Shown: positions 25,598-33,983 of the stretch, piece after piece | Numbering within the stretch: position 1 is the first letter of the stretch | Layout: the number at the start of each line of letters is the position of its first letter | Assembly (NCBI GenBank): GCA_944325075.1 | Contig: CALUYU010000013.1 | Coordinates: 1-42,739, forward strand | DNA: 42,739 nt | Origin: Candidatus Gastranaerophilales bacterium | GTDB lineage: Bacteria; Cyanobacteriota; Vampirovibrionia; Gastranaerophilales; Gastranaerophilaceae | Direction of reading: 5' to 3' | Notes under the pieces: generated by a model | Told to the model about the DNA's origin: nothing | Databases searched by the model: none | Seen by the model: only the letters and a program-made list of their open reading frames with translations | Program-made: the position numbers and the translations under genes

Positions 25598-27250
25598 TTA
25601 AACCTCCAGCAAAGAACGTGCAAACCCCACAGACTGATCATTAATCTCACCACCTGCAAGTTCTGCAAGAGCCTTAACCCTATTTTCTCCGGTGAGAACA
25701 TAAACCTCAACTTTAGTCTCATCTTCCTGAGATTTTCTAACATAGAAATGCTTGTCCGCTTTTGAAGCAATAATAGGCTGGTGTGTGATAAGAATAATCT
25801 GGTGGAATTTAGAAAGTTCTTTTATTTCTTCCGCCACACTCTGAGAAGCCTTCCCTGATATTCCGGTGTCTATTTCATCAAAAATTACAGTGTCAATATC
25901 ATCAGATTGAGCAAAAATAGACTTAATTGCAAGCATTACCCGGGAAATTTCGCCCCCTGAGGCAACTTTTGCCAGAGGCCGCAGATCTTCCGAAACGTTT
26001 GTTGAAATTAGAAATTCAACATTATCAGCCCCGTCAGCAGAAAGCTCCTTTGGTGTTACGGAAATTTCAAAACGGGCTTTTGGCAGCTCAAGTTTCTCAA
26101 GTTTTTCCTGAATATAAACTGAAAGTACTTTTGCATAATTCTGCCTGTTTTCAGTTATTTGGGAAGAAATTTCAGTAAGTTTACTATGAATTTTATTTAA
26201 AGCATTTTCAAGTTCTTCAATATTTTGTGTGGAATACTCTATTCCTGCAAGCTCTTCCGAAAGTTTTTTATAAGATTCCAGAACAGAAGAAAGCGTTCCT
26301 CCGTATTTGCGCTTAAGCTTATCAAGCAAAAAGAGCCTTTCCTGAATTTCGTTTAATCTTGCCTCGTCATTGTCGAGATTTTGGCTGTAATCACGCAATT
26401 CAGAGGCGCAATCCCGCAGATTTTCAACAGTATCTACAAAACGCTGCTCCAACTCTTCAAGTGCCGGATCCATTGATACGGCTTTTGAAATATTTTGCTT
26501 AATTTTACCAAGCGCCTCAATTACCGATCCGTCGTCTCCGTTAATTGTCCAATAAGATTGACCGGTAAGCTCCTTTAGCCTTTCCGCGTTTGCAAGAACT
26601 TCTAATTCCGCATTAAGCTCCTCATCTTCAGTCTCACTTTGAATTTCCGCTTCTGCAATTTCATTAACCTGAAATTTCAAAAATTCCAGCTGATTTTCAG
26701 TAGTATCCGCAGAATTTTTTGCTTGTTCCAAGAGGTTTCTGGTGTCAATATATTTTTTATATTCTGTTCTATACTCTTCAAGAAGACTTCCATATACATC
26801 TTTTGCATAATTATCCAGAAGATTAATATGATACTTAGGCTGCATAAACACATAAGTCTGGTGCTGTGAATGAATATCAAGGAATAATGATTTAATCTGC
26901 TTTAAAAATTCCTGATTTATTAAGGTTCCGTTAAGTCTTGTTCTAACACCGTTTTGTGTAATTTCTTTGGATAAAATAATCTCATTTCCAAAATCATCAA
27001 TCCCGTTTTCCTTAAATAATTCAGAAAGATTGTGCTTGGTATTTTCTATGGTAAGCTCTATTACGGCCTTGTCAGCCCCATGCTTAATAACATCTTTTGA
27101 AACCCGCGGAGAAAAAGCAAGATCAACAGCGCTAATTAGAATACTCTTCCCTGCCCCGGTTTCACCGGTTATTACATTAAGTCCTGAGTGAAAATTCGCT
27201 TCAAGTTCATCAATTAATATATAATCTTTTAACTTTAACTGCTTAATCAT
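25598..27250 (-). CDS. recN: DNA repair protein RecN
   Basis: A 550-residue SMC-like ATPase for double-strand break repair. Walker A GETGAGKS is near 32-39, a long coiled-coil runs from about 150 to 370, the ABC-type signature is KVASGGEISRVMLA, and Walker B with the D-loop is TVIFDEIDTGISG near 460-475, followed by the H-loop region ILITHQPIIAS. ATG 27248-27250 is chosen because MIKQLKLKDYILIDELE is the standard RecN N-terminus and a promoter ends seven bases upstream. No SD is present. About 100 bases between its stop and the sigma gene terminator hold nothing visible. Confidence 0.96.
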   Translation of the reverse strand: MIKQLKLKDYILIDELEANFHSGLNVITGETGAGKSILISAVDLAFSPRVSKDVIKHGADKAVIELTIENTKHNLSELFKENGIDDFGNEIILSKEITQNGVRTRLNGTLINQEFLKQIKSLFLDIHSQHQTYVFMQPKYHINLLDNYAKDVYGSLLEEYRTEYKKYIDTRNLLEQAKNSADTTENQLEFLKFQVNEIAEAEIQSETEDEELNAELEVLANAERLKELTGQSYWTINGDDGSVIEALGKIKQNISKAVSMDPALEELEQRFVDTVENLRDCASELRDYSQNLDNDEARLNEIQERLFLLDKLKRKYGGTLSSVLESYKKLSEELAGIEYSTQNIEELENALNKIHSKLTEISSQITENRQNYAKVLSVYIQEKLEKLELPKARFEISVTPKELSADGADNVEFLISTNVSEDLRPLAKVASGGEISRVMLAIKSIFAQSDDIDTVIFDEIDTGISGKASQSVAEEIKELSKFHQIILITHQPIIASKADKHFYVRKSQEDETKVEVYVLTGENRVKALAELAGGEINDQSVGFARSLLEV

Positions 27251-27256
27251 AACTAT

Positions 27257-27285
27257 AGAATAGCGCAACTATGAGCCGTTAGCAA
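27257..27285 (-). promoter_or_regulatory. recN promoter, leaderless type
   Basis: On the minus strand: TTGCTA (27280-27285), 17-base spacer, TATTCT (27257-27262), with six bases to ATG 27250. No LexA-like box was recognised. Confidence 0.55.
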
Positions 27286-27429
27286 TATTTTAAAAAATTT
27301 TAAAATAAATATATAGGTTGAAATATTGAATCTCAACTGTTCTAATAAAATAGAAATTATAATTTGAAAAAATATAATATACGCAAAAACATATATCTAT
27401 ACAAACAAGCTATACGAAATGCTTAACTA

Positions 27430-27458
27430 TTGAAAATTAGCTTCCGATATGGTATAAT
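27430..27458 (+). promoter_or_regulatory. Promoter of prepilin-like gene 2
   Basis: TTGAAA (27430-27435), 17-base spacer ending TGG, TATAAT (27453-27458), then AAGGAGGA (27475-27482) seven bases before ATG 27490. The layout matches the promoter at 111-139. Confidence 0.8.
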
Positions 27459-27489
27459 AAAGATATAACATATTAAGGAGGATTACATA

Positions 27490-27552
27490 ATGCTAAAATT
27501 CAATCATAGTGATGATTTCAGTCAAGGGGGGGGGGGGCTAAACCTTACCTAA
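27490..27552 (+). other. Conserved leader reading frame with G12 tract (frame broken relative to pilin body)
   Basis: ATG 27490 opens MLKFNHSDDFSQGGGGLNLT and stops at TAA 27550-27552. The G-run spans 27526-27537 (12 bases). The frame of the downstream prepilin (27558 onward) differs by two bases; 13 or 10 Gs would fuse it to ATG 27490. It shares its first seven residues, promoter type and SD with the leader at 183. Confidence 0.75.
27526..27537 (+). repeat. G12 homopolymer
   Basis: Twelve consecutive G in the leader of prepilin-like gene 2, the longest homopolymer of G in the window. Confidence 0.9.
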
Positions 27553-27557
27553 AACCA

Positions 27558-28655
27558 TTGTCCCATGGTCATTATGGCAGATTTTTTGTGTCGGGACATC
27601 GGTATAGACACATTTTTGAATATTTTAGAGTGACTGAGGCTCTGCAGAACCAAAAAAGTAAATCTACAAAAGATAATGTAGGTTGGGGGTGTCACACAAA
27701 CAAAACTAATGTTGAGCCGAAAGTCCAACCTACAAAAAATCTGTATGAGATGCATCGAAAAAAGTCAATAAATAACTCTATATGTCATCCTGAACTGGTT
27801 TCAGGATCTGTCCGCCGTCATGAATATATAGATTCAAGTATCAATAAATCCAATGTTGGGGTGGAAACCCCAACCTACTTTAATTTTAATACTATTTCTT
27901 ATGCATCTCGGAATGCGATGTGGCATGTTAGAGGGAACCTATTCCCTAAGTCCGCGTTTACTTTGGCTGATGTTCTTATAACCCTTGGCATTATCGGAGT
28001 TGTTGCGTCTCTTACACTTCCGGGATTAATCGCCGGATATGAAAAAATTGTTATCGAAACAAAATTAAAAACCGCATATTCGTTAATCGTAAACGCATTT
28101 AAAATGGCCGAAGCTGAATATGGCATCGGGTTTGACTTTTTAGAAAATACGTGGAAAAATGACGATACTCCAAATGGATATAATTTTGAATTTAGTGAAG
28201 CAGTATTTGAAACATACTTAAAACCGCATTTTAAAATCACTAAAAGTTACAATAAAACAGACAGTGTAAATAAATTCACGTATAACAATGGCACTACAAT
28301 AAACGGCAGCCCTAAATGTTATAAACTTGCAAACGGTATGGCAATATGTTTCATTGCCTCTGGCAATATTGACTCCACAGCTTACTTCTACATATTTTTA
28401 AAACCGAATAATAAAAATAAAATAGCCGGACGGGATGTTTTCAATTTTACAGTAAGAAAGAAAAATAAAAATTCATATTTTGGGTATCAGATGATGTCTG
28501 AAGTTTACAAAGAAAATAATCGGCAACAATTTATTGATGGTTGTGTTTCTCCGGAAAGATATCCCATTACAATTTATGATAAGCCGTTTATCTGCACAAC
28601 ATTAATATGGCTTAATAACTTCAGAATACCGGATGATTATCCGATTAAATTTTAA
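27558..28655 (+). CDS. Prepilin-like (type II secretion/type IV pilin family) protein 2
   Basis: The open frame runs from TTG 27558 to TAA 28653-28655 (365 codons); expression probably depends on ATG 27490 through the G12 tract, or on the internal ATG 27918. The prepilin signature is at 134-151: Ala then FTLAD, then VLITLGIIGVVASL. Position +5 is Asp, where Glu is nearly universal and needed for assembly in many systems. The C-terminal domain (160-365) ends with Cys-containing segments. Residues 1-24 (GHYGRFFVSGHRY) match gene 1. Residues 40-110 are translated intergenic repeats (NVGWGCHTNKTNVEPKVQ, CHPELVSGS, SNVGVETPTYF), so the leader seems to have been lengthened by repeat insertion. A start at ATG 27918 would give a normal 13-residue leader but has no SD. 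Confidence 0.75.
   Translation: MSHGHYGRFFVSGHRYRHIFEYFRVTEALQNQKSKSTKDNVGWGCHTNKTNVEPKVQPTKNLYEMHRKKSINNSICHPELVSGSVRRHEYIDSSINKSNVGVETPTYFNFNTISYASRNAMWHVRGNLFPKSAFTLADVLITLGIIGVVASLTLPGLIAGYEKIVIETKLKTAYSLIVNAFKMAEAEYGIGFDFLENTWKNDDTPNGYNFEFSEAVFETYLKPHFKITKSYNKTDSVNKFTYNNGTTINGSPKCYKLANGMAICFIASGNIDSTAYFYIFLKPNNKNKIAGRDVFNFTVRKKNKNSYFGYQMMSEVYKENNRQQFIDGCVSPERYPITIYDKPFICTTLIWLNNFRIPDDYPIKF
27676..27735. repeat. GTAGGTTGG-type inverted repeat inside the prepilin 2 frame
   Basis: ATGTAGGTTGGGGGT at the left and AGTCCAACCTACAA at the right form a long hairpin around ACAAAACTAATGTTGAGCCG. It belongs to the same family as 17721-17978 and 11014-11067. Confidence 0.75.
27783..27810. repeat. 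TGTCATCCTGAAC repeat arm inside the prepilin 2 frame
   Basis: TGTCATCCTGAACTGGTTTC followed by AGGATCTG. It is one arm of the palindromic element seen at 18352-18436, and is read as CHPELVSGSV in the open frame. Confidence 0.75.
27852..27880. repeat. GTAGGTTGGGG hairpin (inverted orientation) inside the prepilin 2 frame
   Basis: AATGTTGGGGTGGAAACCCC followed by AACCTACTT is nearly the exact reverse complement of the repeat starting at 17721. Confidence 0.8.
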
Positions 28656-28690
28656 CCCTTACGATGAGTCAACTAACCTTGCTAACTTCG

Positions 28691-29575
28691 CTATACTCTT
28701 ACGCCTGTCATACTCTTGAGTATGACATTTCTTACGTAATCGTAATAATCACTCTTATATCCTTCTATATTTTTAAGAATCTGCTCTCCGCTGATAAATC
28801 CGTGGAGATAAGCAATCTCTTCTAAGCAGGAAATCTTTTCTCCTTTATTAAGTTCCATAGATTGGACAAAGTTGCTTGCCTGAAGCATTGAATCATGCGT
28901 TCCGGTGTCAAGCCAGGCAAAACCCCGGCCTAAAATTTCAACTTTCAATGTACCCTTTTCAAGATAAATTTTATTTAAATCTGTTATTTCTAATTCTCCG
29001 CGTGCAGACGGTTTAAGCTGTTTAGCGTATTCACAAACATGCCCGTCATAAAAATACAAACCAGTCACCGCATAATCAGATTTCGGATGCTGCGGTTTTT
29101 CTTCAAGAGAAAGAACCTTTTTATTTTCGTCAAATTCAACTACCCCAAATCTTTCCGGATCCTTTACTGTATAACCGAAAACTGTTGCACCGATATTATT
29201 TTTAATAGCTTCTTTCATCAAAGTGGAAAAGCCATGTCCGTGAAAAATATTATCTCCAAGAATAAGAGCAACATCTTCTCCATTCACAAAATCCTCGCCA
29301 ATCAAAAAAGCATCAGCAATTCCTCTTTGGACATACTGGATTTTATATTCAATATTCAAACCAAAATGTGAACCGTCACCAAGCAGTTTTCTAAAATTAT
29401 CATAATCGGTTTCATTGGTTATAATCAAAATATCTCTGATATCCGCCAGCATAAGAGTTGAAATCGGATAATAAATCATAGGCTTATCATAAATTGACAA
29501 TAATATTTTAGATATAGGCTGAGATGCCGGATATAAACGGGTTCCTGCCCCTGCCGCAAGTACTATTCCTTTCAT
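28691..29575 (-). CDS. rfbA: Glucose-1-phosphate thymidylyltransferase-like protein (paralog 2)
   Basis: A 294-residue sugar-1-phosphate nucleotidyltransferase. It carries the nucleotide loop [11 protein letters not shown] (residues 6-16), YDKPMIYYP, LGDNIFHGHGF with the metal-binding Asp, and the ITDLN-x-IY and [14 protein letters not shown] signatures of RmlA, which makes dTDP-glucose from Glc-1-P and dTTP. It departs from the RmlA norm at SKILLSIYDKP (usually [11 protein letters not shown]) and at IQYVQRGIADAF (usually Q-x-x-P-x-GLAQAF), so nucleotide preference may have shifted. It is the last gene of the operon; its SD AAGGAG lies within the end of ugd. Pairs with the paralog at 31845-32717. 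Confidence 0.85.
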   Translation of the reverse strand: MKGIVLAAGAGTRLYPASQPISKILLSIYDKPMIYYPISTLMLADIRDILIITNETDYDNFRKLLGDGSHFGLNIEYKIQYVQRGIADAFLIGEDFVNGEDVALILGDNIFHGHGFSTLMKEAIKNNIGATVFGYTVKDPERFGVVEFDENKKVLSLEEKPQHPKSDYAVTGLYFYDGHVCEYAKQLKPSARGELEITDLNKIYLEKGTLKVEILGRGFAWLDTGTHDSMLQASNFVQSMELNKGEKISCLEEIAYLHGFISGEQILKNIEGYKSDYYDYVRNVILKSMTGVRV

Positions 29576-29576
29576 G

Positions 29577-30899
29577 CTACTCCTTATTTAACCTTTCTGC
29601 TTTTCTCCCTACTTGATAGTATTCAAATCCTTTATCACGCATAGAATTATAGTCGTATTGATTTCTGCCGTCAAAAATAACCGGATTTTTCAACAGTTTT
29701 TTTATCCGTTCAAAATCAGGTCTTCTAAATTCATTCCATTCTGTAATCAGCAACAAGCAATCAGCATTTTCTAATGCTTCATAGGATGAATTTGCATATG
29801 AAATTCTATCATTCCATATAGAATAAGCATAATCATACGCCTTAGGATCGTATGCCTGAATTTTTGCTCCGCGCTCAAGCAGTGCATTAATAATCGTAAT
29901 AGAAGGAGCTTCCCTCATATCATTTGTCTTTGGCTTAAATGCAAGCCCCCAAGCAGCAAATGTCAATCCGGAAAGATCTTCTCCAAAACGACTTATTATT
30001 TTATTAATAAATAATTGTCTTTGATGTTTGTTAGTTTTATCCGCCGCATTAATGATGGGACATTCCGTTCCATATACAGATGCCGTTTTTAAAAGCGCCT
30101 TGACATCTTTAGGAAAACAGCTCCCGCCATAGCCAAGCCCCGGATATAAAAATTTTGTCCCTATTCTTGTATCAGCACACATCCCAAGCCTTACTTTATT
30201 AACATCTGCCCCGACTGCCTCACAAAGATTTGCAATCTCATTAGCATAAGAAATTTTTACAGCAAGAAAAGAATTGGAAGCATACTTAACCATTTCAGCA
30301 GATCGAGTATCCATCGTGATAATTGGGTTTTGATTCCGGACAAAAGGCGCGTATAAATCAAGCATAATATCCCGTGCCCGTTCTGAATTTGCTCCGATAA
30401 TAACACGGTCAGGCCTCAAAAAATCATCAACAGCGGCCCCTTGCTTTAAAAATTCCGGATTTGAAACAACATCAAATTCCTCATTAGTATGCGACCTTAT
30501 AATATCCGCAACGATTTCTGCCGTTCCAACCGGAACAGTCGATTTATCAACAATAATTTTATATCCGTTAATAGACTTTCCGATACTTTCGGCAACCTGC
30601 TTAACATAATGTAAATCAGCCGAACCGTCCTCACCCTGTGGAGTTCCGACCGCAATAAAGCAAATCAGAGACTTCTTAACCCCTTCATCAAGATCAGAAG
30701 AAAAATGAAGTCTGTTCTCATTTACATTAGATTTAATCAAATCTTCAAGCCCCGGTTCGTATATAGGAATAATTCCATGACGCAATTTTTCTAATTTTTC
30801 AAGATTATTATCAACACAAATTACGTCATTACCCATTTCCGCAAGACAAGCACCCGCAACAAGCCCTACATATCCGGTACCGATTACACAGACTTTCAT
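29577..30899 (-). CDS. ugd: UDP-glucose 6-dehydrogenase
   Basis: A 440-residue NAD-dependent enzyme that oxidises UDP-glucose to UDP-glucuronate. It has the Rossmann motif GTGYVG (7-12), VDKSTVPVGTA, NPEFLKQGAAVDDFLRPDR, and the catalytic Cys in GYGGSCFPKDVKAL near 260, plus the C-terminal NAD-sugar domain beginning AAWGLAFKPKTNDMREAPS. The length is typical. Its start overlaps the uxs stop by one base, so translational coupling is likely and UDP-glucuronate is passed to the decarboxylase. Confidence 0.96.
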   Translation of the reverse strand: MKVCVIGTGYVGLVAGACLAEMGNDVICVDNNLEKLEKLRHGIIPIYEPGLEDLIKSNVNENRLHFSSDLDEGVKKSLICFIAVGTPQGEDGSADLHYVKQVAESIGKSINGYKIIVDKSTVPVGTAEIVADIIRSHTNEEFDVVSNPEFLKQGAAVDDFLRPDRVIIGANSERARDIMLDLYAPFVRNQNPIITMDTRSAEMVKYASNSFLAVKISYANEIANLCEAVGADVNKVRLGMCADTRIGTKFLYPGLGYGGSCFPKDVKALLKTASVYGTECPIINAADKTNKHQRQLFINKIISRFGEDLSGLTFAAWGLAFKPKTNDMREAPSITIINALLERGAKIQAYDPKAYDYAYSIWNDRISYANSSYEALENADCLLLITEWNEFRRPDFERIKKLLKNPVIFDGRNQYDYNSMRDKGFEYYQVGRKAERLNKE

Positions 30900-31843
30900 T
30901 AACAGTTCTCCCTGATTTTTCTATCAAAATATTCAATAGTTTTGCTCAAACCTGCTTCAATATCAACCACCGGCGTCCATCCAAGTTTTTCTTTTGCAAG
31001 AGAAATATCAGGTTTACGCCTTACCGGATCATCCATAGGTAAAGGCTTGTATACTATTTTCGAATTTGAATTTGTAAGCTTAATAATAAGTTCTGCAAAC
31101 TCTAGAATAGTCCGCTCAGAAGGATTACCTAAATTTACCGGGCCAATGAAATGCTCTTGATTATTCATCATCCTAATCATTCCGTCAACAAGATCCGACA
31201 CATAACAGAAAGACCTTGTCTGCGAACCGTCTCCGTATATAGTAATATCTTTTCCCTGCAAAGCCTGGATAATAAAATTAGAAACAACCCGTCCGTCATT
31301 CATTGCCATATTAGGCCCATATGTGTTGAAAATTCTGACAATTCTTGTATCAACAGCGTTTTGACGATGATAATCCATCATTAATGTTTCAGCACAGCGT
31401 TTTCCTTCATCATAGCAGCTTCTTATTCCTATCGGGTTAACATTTCCCCAATAATCTTCTTTTTGGGGATGAACTTTCGGATCGCCGTAAACTTCACTTG
31501 TAGACGCCTGCAAAATTGTTGCATTGCAGCGTTTTGCAAGTCCAAGCATATACATAGCCCCTAAAACAGAAGTCTTGATTGTCTTTATAGCATTATACTG
31601 GTAATGCGGCGGGCTTGCAGGACAAGCAAGGTTATAAATCTGGTCAACTTCTGCATAATATTCTTTTGTAATATCATGCCTGACGAGTTCAAAGTGATCG
31701 TTATGCAAAAGATGTCTGATGTTATCTTTTGAACCGGTAAAAAAATTATCCAAACAAATTATTTCATTACCTTCATTTAAAAGTCTTTCACATAAGTGGC
31801 TGCCAATAAACCCTGCGCCGCCTGTAACAAGAATACGCTTCAT
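30899..31843 (-). CDS. uxs: UDP-glucuronate decarboxylase (UDP-xylose synthase)
   Basis: A 314-residue extended SDR protein that converts UDP-glucuronate to UDP-xylose. It has the NAD motif GGAGFIGSH (8-16), the catalytic TSE at 115-117 and Y144-x3-K148 (YDEGK), and UXS-typical blocks [29 protein letters not shown] and [16 protein letters not shown]. It sits between rfbA paralog 1 and ugd with gaps of one base or overlap. AGGGAG precedes ATG 31843. With ugd it forms a complete route from UDP-glucose to UDP-xylose, probably for cell-surface glycan. Confidence 0.94.
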   Translation of the reverse strand: MKRILVTGGAGFIGSHLCERLLNEGNEIICLDNFFTGSKDNIRHLLHNDHFELVRHDITKEYYAEVDQIYNLACPASPPHYQYNAIKTIKTSVLGAMYMLGLAKRCNATILQASTSEVYGDPKVHPQKEDYWGNVNPIGIRSCYDEGKRCAETLMMDYHRQNAVDTRIVRIFNTYGPNMAMNDGRVVSNFIIQALQGKDITIYGDGSQTRSFCYVSDLVDGMIRMMNNQEHFIGPVNLGNPSERTILEFAELIIKLTNSNSKIVYKPLPMDDPVRRKPDISLAKEKLGWTPVVDIEAGLSKTIEYFDRKIRENC

Positions 31844-31844
31844 A

Positions 31845-32717
31845 CTACTCCCTTATTATTCGTTTAATATAATTATAATACTCGTTATTATTGTATTTTG
31901 CAACTATTGAAGATAAATCATCTTTGGATAAATACCCCATTCTGTATGCGACTTCCTCCAAACAAGCAATTTTAATTCCCTGGTTTTCTTCTATAGTCCG
32001 GACATACTGGCTTGCTTGCAGCATAGAATCATGTGTTCCGGTATCAAGCCAGGCAAAACCCCGGCCAAAAAGTTCAACCTTTAAGCCGCCCTGTTTCAGG
32101 TATATATTATTCAAATCAGTTATCTCAAGTTCACCGCGGGCCGATGGAGTAAGTGATTTTGCGTACTCACAGACTTTATTATCATAAAAGTATAACCCTG
32201 TAACAGCATAATGAGATTTTGGCTTTTCAGGTTTTTCTTCTAATGAAAGAACCTCCCCGGAAGCTCCAAACTCAACAACACCAAATCTTTCCGGATCTTT
32301 TACCGGATAGCCAAAAATAACAGCACCTCCGTTTTTAACACAACCGGCCGCATTCTTCAGCATGCCGGAGAACCCGGAACCATAAAAAATATTATCACCA
32401 AGAATTAGTGCGGCAGGCTCTTTATCAATAAAATCCTCGCCCAGCAAAAATGCTTGTGCCAAACCCTCAGGGCGGGGCTGTTCCTTATAAAAAAACTTTA
32501 CACCGAATTGCGAACCGTCGCCTAAAAGTTTCTTAAAATTAGGAAGATCATGAGGAGTAGATATAATCAAGATTTCCCGAATTCCTGCAAGCATTAAAAC
32601 AGATATCGGATGATATATCATCGGCTTGTCATAAATAGGCAAAAGCTGCTTGGAAACGGCCATTGTTGACGGATAAAGCCTGGTTCCGGCACCTCCTGCA
32701 AGCACTATTCCCTTCAT
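31845..32717 (-). CDS. rfbA: Glucose-1-phosphate thymidylyltransferase (paralog 1)
   Basis: A 290-residue RmlA with canonical motifs: [70 protein letters not shown]. The reaction is dTTP plus glucose-1-phosphate to dTDP-glucose. It is the first gene of the minus-strand operon rfbA-uxs-ugd-rfbA. ATG 32717 is supported by AAAGGAGAG seven bases upstream; a TTG two codons earlier is less likely. No rfbB, C or D is present in the window, so later dTDP-sugar steps must be encoded elsewhere. Confidence 0.94.
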   Translation of the reverse strand: MKGIVLAGGAGTRLYPSTMAVSKQLLPIYDKPMIYHPISVLMLAGIREILIISTPHDLPNFKKLLGDGSQFGVKFFYKEQPRPEGLAQAFLLGEDFIDKEPAALILGDNIFYGSGFSGMLKNAAGCVKNGGAVIFGYPVKDPERFGVVEFGASGEVLSLEEKPEKPKSHYAVTGLYFYDNKVCEYAKSLTPSARGELEITDLNNIYLKQGGLKVELFGRGFAWLDTGTHDSMLQASQYVRTIEENQGIKIACLEEVAYRMGYLSKDDLSSIVAKYNNNEYYNYIKRIIRE

Positions 32718-32748
32718 ACACAAACTCTCCTTTCAAAATATGAACATA

Positions 32749-32777
32749 ATTATAAGCCGAATATTACTTTTTTGCAA
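32749..32777 (-). promoter_or_regulatory. Promoter of the nucleotide-sugar operon
   Basis: On the minus strand: TTGCAA (32772-32777), 17-base spacer, TATAAT (32749-32754), about 30 bases before ATG 32717. Confidence 0.7.
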
Positions 32778-32845
32778 GAAAAATCCGGAGACTTTTAACG
32801 AACTAAAAAAATTAAGAGATACTATCACATTTATTAATAATCCAT

Positions 32846-32873
32846 TTGAAAAAAATCATGTTCTTGTTATACT
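32846..32873 (+). promoter_or_regulatory. prfA operon promoter, leaderless type
   Basis: TTGAAA (32846-32851), 16-base spacer, TATACT (32868-32873), then seven bases to ATG 32881. The expected transcript begins on or one base before the start codon. Confidence 0.55.
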
Positions 32874-32880
32874 CATAAGT

Positions 32881-33963
32881 ATGAAAGATATGTTAGATAA
32901 AATTTTACAAATAGAAAAGAAATATATTGAATTAGGCAATACACTTTCTGATCCCACCGTAATTCAAGACTATAAACGATTCAGGGATTTATCAAAACAG
33001 AGAAAATCAATGGAAGAAACCGTTCACCTTTATTACGAATGGAAAAAAACAACGGATGCAATTGCAGACGCAAAAGAAATGCTTCACTCTGAATCAGATG
33101 ATGAAATGCGTGCTTTTCTAAAATCGGAAATAGAAGCAAATGAAGCAAAAATTCCGGAATTTGAAGAAAAAATGAAAGTTCTTCTTCTTCCCCGCGACCC
33201 TATGGATGATAAAGATATTATGCTGGAAATCAGAGGCAGCGCAGGCGGTGATGAAGCAAATATTTTTGCAGGCGATCTAATGAGAATGTATCTGCGCTAT
33301 GCTGACAAAAAAGGCTGGCAAACTCAGATATTGAGCAAAACCGACTGTGAAGCGGGAGGCGTCTCTGAAGTTATTATCTCAATTAAAGGTGATGCTGTAT
33401 ACTCACAATTAAAATATGAGTCAGGTGTTCACCGCGTACAAAGAGTTCCTGCAACAGAGTCCCAGGGACGAGTCCACACTTCAACCGCAACTGTAGCTGT
33501 TATGCCTGAAGTTGATGACGTTGAGGTTGAACTTAACATGAATGATGTGGAAATTACAACGGCACGTTCCGGCGGTGCCGGCGGTCAAAACGTCAATAAA
33601 GTTGAAACAGCAGCACGCGTATTCCATAAACCAACAGGGATTATGATCTTCTGTACAGAAGAACGTTCCCAGCTGCAAAACAAAGAACGAGCTCTCCAAA
33701 TCTTAAAAGCAAAACTTTATGATATGGAAGTTCAAAAACAAATGCAGGAAATAACAGATCTAAGAAGATCCCAGGTAGGTTCAGGAGACCGCAGTGAACG
33801 TATCCGGACTTATAATTTTCCACAAGGCAGGCTTACAGATCACAGGCTGAATCACAACCTTAATGTCTGGACCGTAATTGACGGGGATCTGGATGAGTTA
33901 ATTAAACTCCTTATGGAGTATGACCAAAAGCTTAAACTCGAAAAACTGGCCCAGGTGGAATAA
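32881..33963 (+). CDS. prfA: Peptide chain release factor 1
   Basis: A 360-residue class I release factor that reads UAA and UAG and triggers peptidyl-tRNA hydrolysis. It has an N-terminal coiled-coil domain, the codon-reading PAT tripeptide in [12 protein letters not shown], which marks RF1 rather than RF2, and the GGQ loop in [17 protein letters not shown] near 230. ATG 32881 gives the normal N-terminus [15 protein letters not shown]; the frame is open upstream through the promoter but that part is not RF1-like. There is no SD. It is first in a tight run with ylxR, infB, rbfA and truB. Confidence 0.96.
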   Translation: MKDMLDKILQIEKKYIELGNTLSDPTVIQDYKRFRDLSKQRKSMEETVHLYYEWKKTTDAIADAKEMLHSESDDEMRAFLKSEIEANEAKIPEFEEKMKVLLLPRDPMDDKDIMLEIRGSAGGDEANIFAGDLMRMYLRYADKKGWQTQILSKTDCEAGGVSEVIISIKGDAVYSQLKYESGVHRVQRVPATESQGRVHTSTATVAVMPEVDDVEVELNMNDVEITTARSGGAGGQNVNKVETAARVFHKPTGIMIFCTEERSQLQNKERALQILKAKLYDMEVQKQMQEITDLRRSQVGSGDRSERIRTYNFPQGRLTDHRLNHNLNVWTVIDGDLDELIKLLMEYDQKLKLEKLAQVE

Positions 33964-33983
33964 AAATAAGATAAGGATGGTTT

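Noticed and set aside
32740-32880. N-terminal extension of prfA
   Set aside because: It is not RF1-like, overlaps both divergent promoters, and RF1 has normal length from ATG 32881.
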